From contig NZ_JANCNS010000001.1 in the NCBI RefSeq assembly GCF_022570735.2, positions 310,001 to 374,000 of the forward strand: DNA of 64,000 nt. Direction: 5' to 3'. The position numbers and the translations under genes are program-made. The notes under the pieces are model-generated. The model had not been told where the DNA came from. It did no database searches and was given only the letters and a program-made list of their open reading frames with translations. The DNA comes from Christiangramia oceanisediminis (lineage in GTDB: Bacteria; Bacteroidota; Bacteroidia; Flavobacteriales; Flavobacteriaceae). This document shows, one piece after another, positions 55,364 to 63,730 of the stretch (position 1 is its first letter; each line of letters begins with the position of its first letter).

Positions 55364-57196
55364 CTACTGGTAACCGGCTGCCTGTAGATTAAAAAGTTCT
55401 GCATACAACTTATCGTTCTGCATCAGTTCCTGGTGAGTTCCTATTTCAAGCACCGCCCCATCCTTAAGCACCATGATGCGGTCTGCGATCCGCACCGTGC
55501 TGAATCGATGCGAAATGATCACCGCGGTTTTTCCCTGGGTAAGCTGAATGAACCTCTGAAAAGCCTCGGTTTCTGCCCGGGCATCGAGGGCCGAGGTTGG
55601 CTCGTCAAGTATAAGAACTTCAGAATCTTTCATGTAGGCCCTGGCGATGGCTATCTTTTGCCACTGTCCGCCGGAAAGATCCTTCCCATGCTTGAACCTT
55701 TTCCCCAGCGGTTGTTCATAACCCAGCGGAAGGTCTTCCACCACCTCCCGTGCCAGGCTTTTCTCTGCTGCAGTATCGATACGAGACTGATTCCTGATCT
55801 CGTCGATCTCACCAATGGCAATATTTTCCCGAAGGCTCAGTTCGAATCTTACAAAATCCTGGAATATCACTCCAAAATACAGGCGGTAAGCCACCTGGTC
55901 ATAATTTTTCACCGGGATATCATCCAGCAGGATCTCCCCTTCGGTAGGTTCGTAAAACCGAAGCAGGAGCTTGATAAGTGTGGTTTTCCCAGCGCCGTTC
56001 TCTCCTACAAATGCCAGCTTTTCTCCTGCTTTGAGCTCAAAATTGATATGGCGGACCACCCATTTTTCAGATTTGGGATATTTAAAGCCTACATCCCTGA
56101 ACTCAAAACCTTTTTTGATCTTTTCAGGCAGTGACAGGGATTCCTCCTGAACATTTTCAGCCGGACTCAGGTCCAGGAACTCAAAATAATCCTGAAGATA
56201 CAGGGCGCTATCCGTGATACTAGTAAATCGCGTAAAAAACCCCTGCAATTTCGACCTCAACCTATTGAAAGAACCCGACAGGAATGTGAGATCACCAAGG
56301 CTGAAAATACCAGCCACTGTTCTAAAAATGATAAAAACATAGGCCCCATAATAAGCTCCGGTTCCAATTACATTAAAAAAAGCACCCCACCCGGCCCGTT
56401 GTTTCGCCAGTTTTTTGCTTTGCAGGTAATAAGTATCGGAAAGCCCCTTAAATCGATCGGCCAGGTAATTCGAAAGCCCGAACAGTTTAACCTCCTTAGC
56501 GGTCACATCACTCGCCCCGGCGTACCTAAGATAATCCAGTTCCCGTCGCTCCTGGGTCCAGCTTCTTGCCAGGGAATAACTGGTCCCGCTGAATTTAATT
56601 TCGTTAATGATGGTGGGAACTATGGAAACTACCAGTAAAACGATCAGCCAGGGTTCAAAACTTACCACCCCGGTAAGCAGGGAGATGATCACTACCAGGT
56701 CTTCGGCCTGGGTTAAAGTATTCGACATCAGCGCGACCCTTCCGGTAGTTTGCTGCCTGGCCCGTTCCAGCTTGTCGTAAAATTCAGAATCCTCCAACTG
56801 GTCCAGGTTGAGTTCCGAAGTCTTTTTAATAATTCGAACCGAGGTATCTATGGAATACTGGTCTCCCAATAAAGAATCGCTCAAACTGATGCCCCTGCTC
56901 AGCAGGTCAGATAAAATCGCCAATCCAAATTCAGCCGCCACAAGCATCCAAAGCCTTTCCAGGTCTTTGCTTTCGGCCGCGATCTGGATCACTACCTCAT
57001 CGATGATCAGTTTGCCCAGCCAGAGCATGATAACCGGTAAAACGGCGTTCAACAGCCTTCCGCTGATATTAGCATAGAACAGCATTGGATTCACCTTTCT
57101 GATCTCCTTAAAAAATCGAGGGATGAACTTCAGGGAGGCAAAGCTCTCCCTGAAATTGATATTATTGGTTTCGAATGATTTTTTTGGTCTTGGCAA
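55364..57196 (-). CDS. ABC-type exporter, fused permease and ATPase
   Basis: 610 residues, one half-transporter that should dimerise. The start is TTG at 57196; a stop lies just upstream and the next ATG is 37 codons on. Six membrane helices (about 38-320) carry an exporter-type arrangement. The ATPase has Walker A FVGENGAGKTTLIKLLLRFY, Q-loop GVIFQD, the signature LSGGQWQKIAIARA, Walker B VLILDEPTSALDARAE and the switch His in ISHRFSTVRIADRI. Such exporters move lipids, peptides or drugs; the substrate is not predictable here. It has no MsbA-specific assignment. Confidence 0.92.
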   Translation of the reverse strand: MPRPKKSFETNNINFRESFASLKFIPRFFKEIRKVNPMLFYANISGRLLNAVLPVIMLWLGKLIIDEVVIQIAAESKDLERLWMLVAAEFGLAILSDLLSRGISLSDSLLGDQYSIDTSVRIIKKTSELNLDQLEDSEFYDKLERARQQTTGRVALMSNTLTQAEDLVVIISLLTGVVSFEPWLIVLLVVSIVPTIINEIKFSGTSYSLARSWTQERRELDYLRYAGASDVTAKEVKLFGLSNYLADRFKGLSDTYYLQSKKLAKQRAGWGAFFNVIGTGAYYGAYVFIIFRTVAGIFSLGDLTFLSGSFNRLRSKLQGFFTRFTSITDSALYLQDYFEFLDLSPAENVQEESLSLPEKIKKGFEFRDVGFKYPKSEKWVVRHINFELKAGEKLAFVGENGAGKTTLIKLLLRFYEPTEGEILLDDIPVKNYDQVAYRLYFGVIFQDFVRFELSLRENIAIGEIDEIRNQSRIDTAAEKSLAREVVEDLPLGYEQPLGKRFKHGKDLSGGQWQKIAIARAYMKDSEVLILDEPTSALDARAETEAFQRFIQLTQGKTAVIISHRFSTVRIADRIMVLKDGAVLEIGTHQELMQNDKLYAELFNLQAAGYQ

Positions 57197-57257
57197 TTAT
57201 TATCTATTTTATCCTTTTGCAATTTAAGGCTTGTTTTTGAGAAAATTTCAGGCACAC

Positions 57258-57288
57258 AAAAAACATCCCGAAGGATGCTTTTTTTTTG
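57258..57288. terminator. Strong bidirectional terminator inside a divergent gap
   Basis: CATCC-CGAA-GGATG with a UUCG-type loop on the minus strand (TTCG), flanked by A-run and T-run on both sides. It sits between two divergently transcribed genes, where no terminator is expected. On the minus strand it would end a transcript coming from 57.3-57.5 kb. Confidence 0.85.
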
Positions 57289-57304
57289 AATTATGATCTA
57301 CATG

Positions 57305-57367
57305 TTAGTTGGAAAGCTCCTCATTTTTCACAAACTTATAGGACCAATCATCCCATTCAAGCTTCAT
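57305..57367 (-). pseudogene. Tiny ORF, possible remnant C-terminus of a lost gene
   Basis: Twenty codons (MKLEWDDWSYKFVKNEEL...) end 17 bases before the terminator hairpin and read like the C-terminus of a globular protein, rich in W, Y and F. The same frame continues upstream for about ten codons (HFTSPSVSIL) and then meets TAG. It could be a decayed gene end or a genuine micropeptide. No family was recognised. Confidence 0.3.
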
Positions 57368-57494
57368 TAAAATTGAAACCGAAGGGGAAGTGAAATGCTA
57401 ATCGATTTCCAAATTCCAGGCTTTGAAGAAAATCAAATAAAGCATAAATAAGAGAAATTAGTAAATTAGGCTCGACTTATACCTGCTCATAACT

Positions 57495-58841
57495 ATGAAA
57501 TATATTCAACTGCTGGCCATTCTCTTTTTAACACTGAACCTTGCCTGTAATAATTCGAAATCTGAAAAGAACCAGAATTCCCCAGCTGAAAAAGAAATTG
57601 CAGCAGATATTACCTGGGGCGAAAACCCATGGCCCGAGATACGCAAAAAAAGAATAAACGAACTGCTTCCGAAAGCTTTGGATGCAGCAGAAGTTGATGC
57701 CTGGCTGGTGATTTGCCGCGAGAACAACAACGACCCCATCGCCGATCATATAGGCGGTGAGAATGCTGGAGGTACAGCCGCTTTCCTTTTTTATAATGAT
57801 GAGAATGGCTTCCACTCCCTTGTATTTTCCCCATCGGGAGAGTCAAAAGCACTGGACGACCTGGACATTCATGATTCGGTGGTGAGCGTAGACCGAAATG
57901 CTTCAGCCATGGAACTGGCTGCCGACTTTATCAGGAAAAAAGACCTTAAGAAAATAGCCGTTAACTCTTCAGAAAGTAATTCGATGGCTGATGGCCTATC
58001 CTATACCCAGCGACAGGAACTGGAATCCTACCTCGGAAATTTAAAAAACCGACTGGTCCCCTCAACCGAAGTTGTCTATGAATGGCTTGCAATTAAACTA
58101 CCGGAAGAAGTGGAGATCCTTAAAAAAGCGGCCGCATTAACCGCGGAATGGCAGATCGAAGCCTACCAAAAGGTGGTTCCGGGCGAATCCACCGATGCCG
58201 ATATCGCCAGGTTTCTCAAAAAGAAAATGGCAGAGAACGGGGTGACCGATGGTTGGGCACCGGATCAAAACCCTAATGTGAATTCAGGGCCCGATCGCGG
58301 ACATTCCCATGCCACAGATAAAGTGATCATGCCGGGAGATGTGATACAGATCGATTTTGGAATAAAGGTACACGACCGGTGGGTGAGCGATATTCAACGT
58401 TTTGCCTATGTGCTGAAAGAAGGGGAAATGGAAGCTCCCGAAAATATTAAGCATTACTGGGAAAGCGCAAAAGCAGGTAACAGGGCAGCACTCGCAGCCA
58501 TGAAACCGGGCACCAAAGGTGTGGATGTAGACCGTGCCCAGCGCGTTTTGATGGAAGAAGCAGGATCTGAATACGTCATGTGGAGCACCGGTCACCCGGT
58601 GGGTTATGTGGCTCATGACGTAGGACCAAACCTTGGCGGGTCGCAGGCTTCTCACGTAAGACCTGCCGCGGAGAAAGAATTAAAAGAAGGAATGACCTTC
58701 GCCTTCGACGGGTTTCATGCCTGGAAGCTTCCCAATGGAGAACTTAAAACCATCTCGGTAGAAGAAATGGCGGTAGTTACCGAAAATGGAGCTGAATACC
58801 TTATCGAGCCCCAGGAAGAGCTGGTGCTGATCAAAGCTTAA
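57495..58841 (+). CDS. Exported M24 metallopeptidase (Xaa-Pro aminopeptidase-like)
   Basis: 448 residues. The signal looks like a lipoprotein type (LTLNLAC), so it is probably anchored outside the cytoplasm. The C-terminal pita-bread fold has the five metal ligands in the expected order: Asp in VIQIDFGIKVHD and DRWVSDIQRFAY, His in GHPVGYVAHDVGPN, Glu in EGMTFAFDGF-to-VEEMAVV. The N-terminal creatinase-like domain (about 40-200) is shorter than in cytosolic PepP. It may trim proline-containing peptides. Transcribed alone from the divergent gap. Confidence 0.9.
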   Translation: MKYIQLLAILFLTLNLACNNSKSEKNQNSPAEKEIAADITWGENPWPEIRKKRINELLPKALDAAEVDAWLVICRENNNDPIADHIGGENAGGTAAFLFYNDENGFHSLVFSPSGESKALDDLDIHDSVVSVDRNASAMELAADFIRKKDLKKIAVNSSESNSMADGLSYTQRQELESYLGNLKNRLVPSTEVVYEWLAIKLPEEVEILKKAAALTAEWQIEAYQKVVPGESTDADIARFLKKKMAENGVTDGWAPDQNPNVNSGPDRGHSHATDKVIMPGDVIQIDFGIKVHDRWVSDIQRFAYVLKEGEMEAPENIKHYWESAKAGNRAALAAMKPGTKGVDVDRAQRVLMEEAGSEYVMWSTGHPVGYVAHDVGPNLGGSQASHVRPAAEKELKEGMTFAFDGFHAWKLPNGELKTISVEEMAVVTENGAEYLIEPQEELVLIKA

Positions 58842-59046
58842 GACAATTTATCACACATTAAACCTTGCTTTTAGTTTTTTGAAGTAAAAGCTTCGGAATA
58901 TCAGCTTCACCTAGCCTTTTCTTATATAAGATTCTTATCATCCTTTAAGGACTATTACGCCTTGAATTTTAAAAATTTTTCAATTAAAATTTTAAGTCTT
59001 CATTGCTCGAAATTACGTTTTATATTCTGATTTTCAGTATTTTAGA

Positions 59047-59066
59047 GTTGATAATATTTTATCAAC
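59047..59066. promoter_or_regulatory. Perfect inverted repeat upstream of the TPR lipoprotein gene
   Basis: GTTGATAA-TATT-TTATCAAC is a perfect 8-bp inverted repeat 16 bases before the ATG at 59082, in position for an operator over the promoter or a leader hairpin. The rest of the 240-base gap (58842-59081) is AT-rich with no ORF. Confidence 0.45.
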
Positions 59067-59081
59067 CAAACAATTACAACT

Positions 59082-60602
59082 ATGTTACACATCAAAAAAC
59101 TATCAATTTTTTGTGCACTGGCAGCATTTTTATTTGTTGCCTCGTGTAAAGATGCTGAAAAGGGAAATAATGAGATGGAAGCTGAACGGGATTCGGCTTA
59201 TGAACTTCCATTAAAAACCGATTCTGAAGAGGCAATGCAGGCTTTTGAAGAAGGACTGGAACATTTTGATCATGGTAATTCCAGAAAAGCCCGGGACAAA
59301 TTTGACGAAGCGCTGCAACATGATCCAGAATTTGTAACCGCCCAGATGTATAGAAGTTATACCGCTAATTCGGCTACAGACTGGGCGACCAACCGTGAAA
59401 AGTTTATGGCTATGAGGGATAAGGCCAATGAAGCCGAAACAATGATGATGGATGCAACCGATGCTGCCATGAAAAGCGATATGAACAGGGAACTGGAAAT
59501 CAGTAAAAAAATGGTGGAAAAATATCCGGAATCTCCACGGGCTCAGGATAATCTTGCCATTTATTATAATAAAAACGATCAGCAGGAAAAGGCCAGAGAA
59601 CACTGGAAAAAAGCTCTTGAGCTGAATCCTGAATTTATCCCTGCCATAATAAGCCTGGGGGCTTCATATCTATTCGATTCACCAAAGGATAAATCGCAGG
59701 CAAAAAAATATTTCGATAAGCTTGTAAAAACCGCTCCAGACAGTCCGCGTGCTCATATCCTGATGGGAGATTATTACCGGGATCAGGATCAACTTGATCA
59801 AGCTTTAGCAAGTTATGAAAAAGCAGCTTCCCTGGACCCGGAAGACGAGGTAGCCCTGGAAAAATCAGGACACGCAAATTCTATTTTAGGAAATTATGAG
59901 GCAGCACGTAAAAATTTCAAGGATGCGCGGAAGCTTAGTGAATATGGAACCAATTTTTCCGGGGAAGTGAATACTTATGTATACGAGGGCAAACCGGATG
60001 AAGCCCTGAGGTTCCTTGAACAAGGAATAGAATCGGTCGATGCCATGGATATACCTGAAAGCGCGAAAACTATCCCAAAATTTCAGGCTTATTTTGATGC
60101 AGCACAGATTGCGATGTATCACGGTGATTCAAAACGTTTGGAACAAATCGTGAATAAAATGAAAACCGTTTCAGAACAACTATCCACAGAGGCTAAAAGC
60201 CAGTTAATTGAAGCAGATCAAAAGTCACTGATAAATTACTGGGAGACCATGGTCCTGGTTTCCAACAAGAAATACGATGCTGCACTGGAAAAAGCGGAGT
60301 CCATTAAAACTGCTGTAAATTCTATAAATACATCAGACAAGTTATATCCATATCATCGCGCTGTTGCCATTATCAATTATAAGATGGGTAATACCGAGCC
60401 GGCTCTGGAACATATCAATCAAACTGACGTTGATTATATCCAGGATAGATACTGGAAGGCCAAGATCCTCGAAAAAGCTGGAAATACAGACGAGGCAATG
60501 TCAATGTATGAAGAGATCGCTAAAGAAAGATTCAATAGTATTGAATTCGCTTTAATCCGTAAAGAGGTAGATCAAAAAGCAGCTGAGAATAGAGCCAGCT
60601 AA
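59082..60602 (+). CDS. TPR-repeat lipoprotein
   Basis: 506 residues. The lipobox is FVAS-C22, so it is a lipoprotein. At least five tetratricopeptide repeats are seen: about 48-85 (AMQAFEEGLEHFDHGNSRKAR), 150-185 (PRAQDNLAIYYNKNDQQEKAREHW), 185-220, 222-255 (PRAHILMGDYYRDQDQLDQALASYEKA) and 256-290. More degenerate helices follow up to about 490. TPR lipoproteins of this kind often act as scaffolds or link to outer-membrane assembly. No partner gene is adjacent. It carries an upstream palindrome and its own terminator. Confidence 0.9.
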   Translation: MLHIKKLSIFCALAAFLFVASCKDAEKGNNEMEAERDSAYELPLKTDSEEAMQAFEEGLEHFDHGNSRKARDKFDEALQHDPEFVTAQMYRSYTANSATDWATNREKFMAMRDKANEAETMMMDATDAAMKSDMNRELEISKKMVEKYPESPRAQDNLAIYYNKNDQQEKAREHWKKALELNPEFIPAIISLGASYLFDSPKDKSQAKKYFDKLVKTAPDSPRAHILMGDYYRDQDQLDQALASYEKAASLDPEDEVALEKSGHANSILGNYEAARKNFKDARKLSEYGTNFSGEVNTYVYEGKPDEALRFLEQGIESVDAMDIPESAKTIPKFQAYFDAAQIAMYHGDSKRLEQIVNKMKTVSEQLSTEAKSQLIEADQKSLINYWETMVLVSNKKYDAALEKAESIKTAVNSINTSDKLYPYHRAVAIINYKMGNTEPALEHINQTDVDYIQDRYWKAKILEKAGNTDEAMSMYEEIAKERFNSIEFALIRKEVDQKAAENRAS

Positions 60603-60622
60603 TTGAAAAGTCAACTTTATTG

Positions 60623-60656
60623 AATTAGCCTTCCTGAGAATGGAAGGCTAATTTTT
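60623..60656 (+). terminator. Intrinsic terminator of the TPR lipoprotein gene
   Basis: AATTAGCCTTCC and GGAAGGCTAATT form a perfect 12-bp stem with a 7-base loop, followed by TTTTTC. Confidence 0.92.
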
Positions 60657-60709
60657 CAATTTCTTTGCTACAGAACCTTTAGAGTAAAGAGGGAACCGCA
60701 AGAATAATA

Positions 60710-61117
60710 TTACTTTTCAGCCTCCGCTAACTTTTTAGTATCGACATATTGCTGGAATGACGTGATTTTCCCTTCATCACTGAGCTTCCAGAGATGAGCA
60801 GCCTGGGCATTGTAAGTCTTTCCAGTTGCTTTTACCTTGCCATCATACCTAAGGGTAGCCAGCACCATATCATCCTCCATACCATGGATTTTCACATCCT
60901 GCAATTCAAAGTATTCGTGATTTTCTCCAAGTTTTGTAAATACGCCTTTTAAAACGGCATCCGGGCCGATATAGGGATTACCATCGGCCAGTGAATTGCT
61001 TTCGGCTTCGTTCCATTCGATGCTGGAATCCATTGAACCCAGAACCGTTGCCATATCACCAGTTGCAAAAGCCTTGTACAAAGAGTCAATAACCTGAACG
61101 TTTTTTTCAGTTTTCAT
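60710..61117 (-). CDS. SnoaL/NTF2-like small protein
   Basis: 135 residues, cytosolic. The NTF2-like cone fold is seen from the N-terminal helix VQVIDSLYKAFATGDMATVLGSMDSSIEWNEAE, YIGPDAVLKGVFTKLGE and the strand-rich VLATLRYDGKVKATGKTYNAQAAHLWKLSDEGKITSFQQYVD. Such domains include polyketide cyclases, isomerases and many of unknown role; residues do not define a substrate. It is convergent with the TPR gene, with only the terminator between. Confidence 0.88.
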   Translation of the reverse strand: MKTEKNVQVIDSLYKAFATGDMATVLGSMDSSIEWNEAESNSLADGNPYIGPDAVLKGVFTKLGENHEYFELQDVKIHGMEDDMVLATLRYDGKVKATGKTYNAQAAHLWKLSDEGKITSFQQYVDTKKLAEAEK

Positions 61118-61358
61118 AATATTCGATTATTAATTATTGCCTACTCTGGTTGGTTTTCGGCTTTCCCGTTTTTAATCTTTAATAAGATCGGCATTTTTTA
61201 AATTCTATGCCTGAAAACTTACTCATATTTTGATCCCACTTTATCCATTTTAGTAATGTATAATATCGCTTACAGAACCCTGATTGGGCACGAATTGGGC
61301 TTTATGCTTAAAAGCACCTACCATGAGTTAATTTACTTCAAAAAAAAATTAAAGTAAA
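61118..61358. other. Gap between NTF2-like gene and DUF6090 array
   Basis: About 240 bases, AT-rich. No ORF, hairpin or promoter of note was seen apart from an A-run just downstream of the last DUF6090 gene. Confidence 0.4.
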
Positions 61359-62171
61359 TCACTGGTGCTTTTCAATTTCGTTCCTTAATTGGGCCAGTAA
61401 ATCGGTAATATAAGACATAAGCCTGCCACTGGATTGATGAATAATTCTATGATGCAAATGCAACATACCTATTAAATTTTCCTGAAATTCCGGAGTAGCT
61501 TTAAGGGCCTGGACAAATCTCTCGTAATCTCCTTTTTTTAAAAGTAGAATTTCCTCCCTGGAATAGGCTGTTCGCTGTTCGGATGTAAGCACCTTATTGA
61601 TACTTTTTTCCATTTCAGTCCTGGAATCAATAAGGGCCAGGTTCCAATTCTCCCTGGTCTTATCCCTGTTATAATATTCCAGCAGGTCATCTTTAAGATC
61701 CTTATTCTTTATAATCTTTATACCCCCTGTGGCTCTGAGATCCTCGATAGTATTTTTCAGAATATCAACAAACTGAACAAACCCGGCCTGGGAAACCGAA
61801 TGAATTAGAGCCAGGGTATCTTTATAATAATTATTTCTGGGCCATTCTACTGAATCAATAGAGGTTCTGGTTATTTCATAATTATTATTTATAAACTCCA
61901 GTACGTTATTGATCTGTCTTATATTTCTTTGTGCATTCCTGATCTTGAATTCAACTTCAAGGGAGTCCTGAAGCAGATCCTGATAAAGACTCTCATAATA
62001 ACTTACTTCAAGGTTTTTAAGCTTTCGCTCCTCATTCCAATTGTTGATTTGTAGTGCGATCAAAATCCCAATTACTACAAGAATAATTTCTCCGATGGCA
62101 TAAAGTAGGTAGCGGTTAAACCTGTTTTCCCGGAGTAAGCGCCTGCGGATATTTCTGAAGAATTTAATCAT
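61359..62171 (-). CDS. DUF6090 family membrane protein (array member 1)
   Basis: 270 residues. The N-terminal module MIKFFRNIRRRLLRENRF...YLLYAIGEIILVVIGILIALQINNWNE (1-46) has a basic cytosolic leader and one membrane helix (about 20-42). The rest (about 47-270) is a predicted helical, coiled-coil-rich domain outside the cytoplasm, unlike the outer domains of the other array members. DUF6090 is a Bacteroidota family of unknown function. The start ATG overlaps the stop of the next upstream gene by 8 bases (ATGATTAA), which suggests translational coupling. It is the last gene of the array. Confidence 0.9.
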   Translation of the reverse strand: MIKFFRNIRRRLLRENRFNRYLLYAIGEIILVVIGILIALQINNWNEERKLKNLEVSYYESLYQDLLQDSLEVEFKIRNAQRNIRQINNVLEFINNNYEITRTSIDSVEWPRNNYYKDTLALIHSVSQAGFVQFVDILKNTIEDLRATGGIKIIKNKDLKDDLLEYYNRDKTRENWNLALIDSRTEMEKSINKVLTSEQRTAYSREEILLLKKGDYERFVQALKATPEFQENLIGMLHLHHRIIHQSSGRLMSYITDLLAQLRNEIEKHQ

Positions 62172-62880
62172 CAGAATTAAGCTCTTTTTTTATCATTTTT
62201 ATAATATTCTCAGCCCGGGTTAAGGTCCGTTGATAGCTCTGTAAGATTCCAGAATTAATATTGGTTTTGATATCTATTGCATTTTGGATAAAAATTTTAT
62301 CCTCTTGAGTAAGGGCAGCTTTCTCCAAGTGATAAATTCCTCCTTTCATCTTTAAGAGTGTTGGCCCTATCGTTTCACGTGTATAAACATCATTGGAATT
62401 GTTCCATTGAGAAGTAAAATTGTTGAGATAGTTATAATAAACATATAGAGAATCTACTAACTTTTGATTCTTAATAAGGTCAAGTTTGCCCGTCGCAATC
62501 AAATTCTCAATTACAGACTTTTGTGGTGAAAACCGGAAAATAGTGCTTAAATAGCGGGCAATGGAATCCTGTGTAAATTCTTTGGAATGTTCATCATGAA
62601 TTTCTTCGCTCAATCTTTTAAATTCTTTCTCAGTCCTATCTATTTGCCGAATTCTAAATTTTAAGAAAATAGTGTCTTCCTGAATATTCTTTTCTAATTT
62701 TTCCAGGTAAAACCGTTCCTGTTTACGATTGTGTTTGTAATTATTCCATTCATTTATCTGCAGGGCAATCAAAATCCCAATGACCACCAGAATGATCTCA
62801 CCAATGGCATAAAGTAGGTAGCGGGTAAACCTGTTTTCCCGGAGCAAGCGCCTGCGGATATTTCTAAAGAGTTTGATCAT
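62164..62880 (-). CDS. DUF6090 family membrane protein (array member 2)
   Basis: 238 residues. The first 46 residues are the same conserved module (MIKLFRNIRRRLLRENRF...LIALQINEWNN), with one membrane helix. The remaining part is a helical outer domain (ERFYLEKLEKNIQEDTIFLKFRI, SVIENLIATGKLDLIKNQKLVDSLYVYY). The segment around 115-140 is similar in character to the corresponding LINSGKIDLLS of member 3. It starts 7 bases after the stop of member 3 and overlaps member 1 by 8 bases. Function is unknown. Confidence 0.9.
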   Translation of the reverse strand: MIKLFRNIRRRLLRENRFTRYLLYAIGEIILVVIGILIALQINEWNNYKHNRKQERFYLEKLEKNIQEDTIFLKFRIRQIDRTEKEFKRLSEEIHDEHSKEFTQDSIARYLSTIFRFSPQKSVIENLIATGKLDLIKNQKLVDSLYVYYNYLNNFTSQWNNSNDVYTRETIGPTLLKMKGGIYHLEKAALTQEDKIFIQNAIDIKTNINSGILQSYQRTLTRAENIIKMIKKELNSDD

Positions 62881-62887
62881 CCGCTTC

Positions 62888-63730
62888 TTATACTTTTTCG
62901 TTAGAAGAATACTTATTTAATACCTCCAGTAACTCATTGGTATATTCCAGCATTTCCTCATATCTACGATGTCTGTTAATATGAGCATTCCAGTACCAAT
63001 TAAAGGCTATAAATACATCCTTGCTTTTAAATAGTTCTTCTGGCTCTACAGGAAATGGTACCCGATCAATTTGTAATGGTGTTTTATTTAAACCTCTGGC
63101 TTTAATTTTTGCTATAACCCTTAAGGAATCAGGATTTTTCCAAGGTTCACGAAATTGAACTTCTTCTTCAAGAGTAAAAATATCATCCGGGAGTTGATGT
63201 TTAAATTTTTCCTGAGCTTTACGGAAATAGGTTTCTTCATAGCGATCTATATCCTTTAAGGTATAATCAACTTTTTCGAGGTATGTATTTATTGCAGTAC
63301 GCAACTCTAGATGGCTCAACAAATCTATCTTACCGGAATTAATAAGTGCTCTGGCTGTCCCCAGTGGTGGGCTGTACTGCCGACTAACCCCAATTGAATT
63401 CAGAAAATAACTAAGTGAATCCTTAGAGTATGGGACCTCATTTTTCCAAAAAAGACGTAGAATCTTGGCACTGGTCTGTGCTTTTTCTAGATACAAAGAA
63501 GAAACCTCCTTGATTTCATCCTGAGATTTCTGTAAATCGGACTGCATTTGGATTAAAACTTCGTTCTCCCATTGCTGCCTGTTTCTTTCATTGTTCCACT
63601 CATTTATCTGCAGGGCGATCAAAATCCCAATGACCACCAGAATGATCTCACCAACTGCATAAAGCAGGTAGCGTGTGAACCTGTTTTCACGAAGTAGACG
63701 CCGGCGTATGTTTCTGAAGAATTTAATCAT
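62888..63730 (-). CDS. DUF6090 family membrane protein (array member 3)
   Basis: 280 residues from the ATG at 63730, with a purine-rich GGAAAAAAAG upstream; the in-frame TTG at 63754 is disfavoured. The conserved N-terminal module MIKFFRNIRRRLLRENRFTRYLLYAVGEIILVVIGILIALQINEWNNE is followed by a helical outer domain of about 230 residues with ALINSGKIDLLSHLELRTAINTYLE and a basic C-terminus. The start overlaps the preceding gene's stop by 8 bases (ATGATTAA). Function is unknown. Confidence 0.9.
   Translation of the reverse strand: MIKFFRNIRRRLLRENRFTRYLLYAVGEIILVVIGILIALQINEWNNERNRQQWENEVLIQMQSDLQKSQDEIKEVSSLYLEKAQTSAKILRLFWKNEVPYSKDSLSYFLNSIGVSRQYSPPLGTARALINSGKIDLLSHLELRTAINTYLEKVDYTLKDIDRYEETYFRKAQEKFKHQLPDDIFTLEEEVQFREPWKNPDSLRVIAKIKARGLNKTPLQIDRVPFPVEPEELFKSKDVFIAFNWYWNAHINRHRRYEEMLEYTNELLEVLNKYSSNEKV

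Noticed and set aside
57197-57494. Extended start for the ABC transporter upstream of the TTG
   Set aside because: An in-frame stop lies directly before the TTG at 57196.
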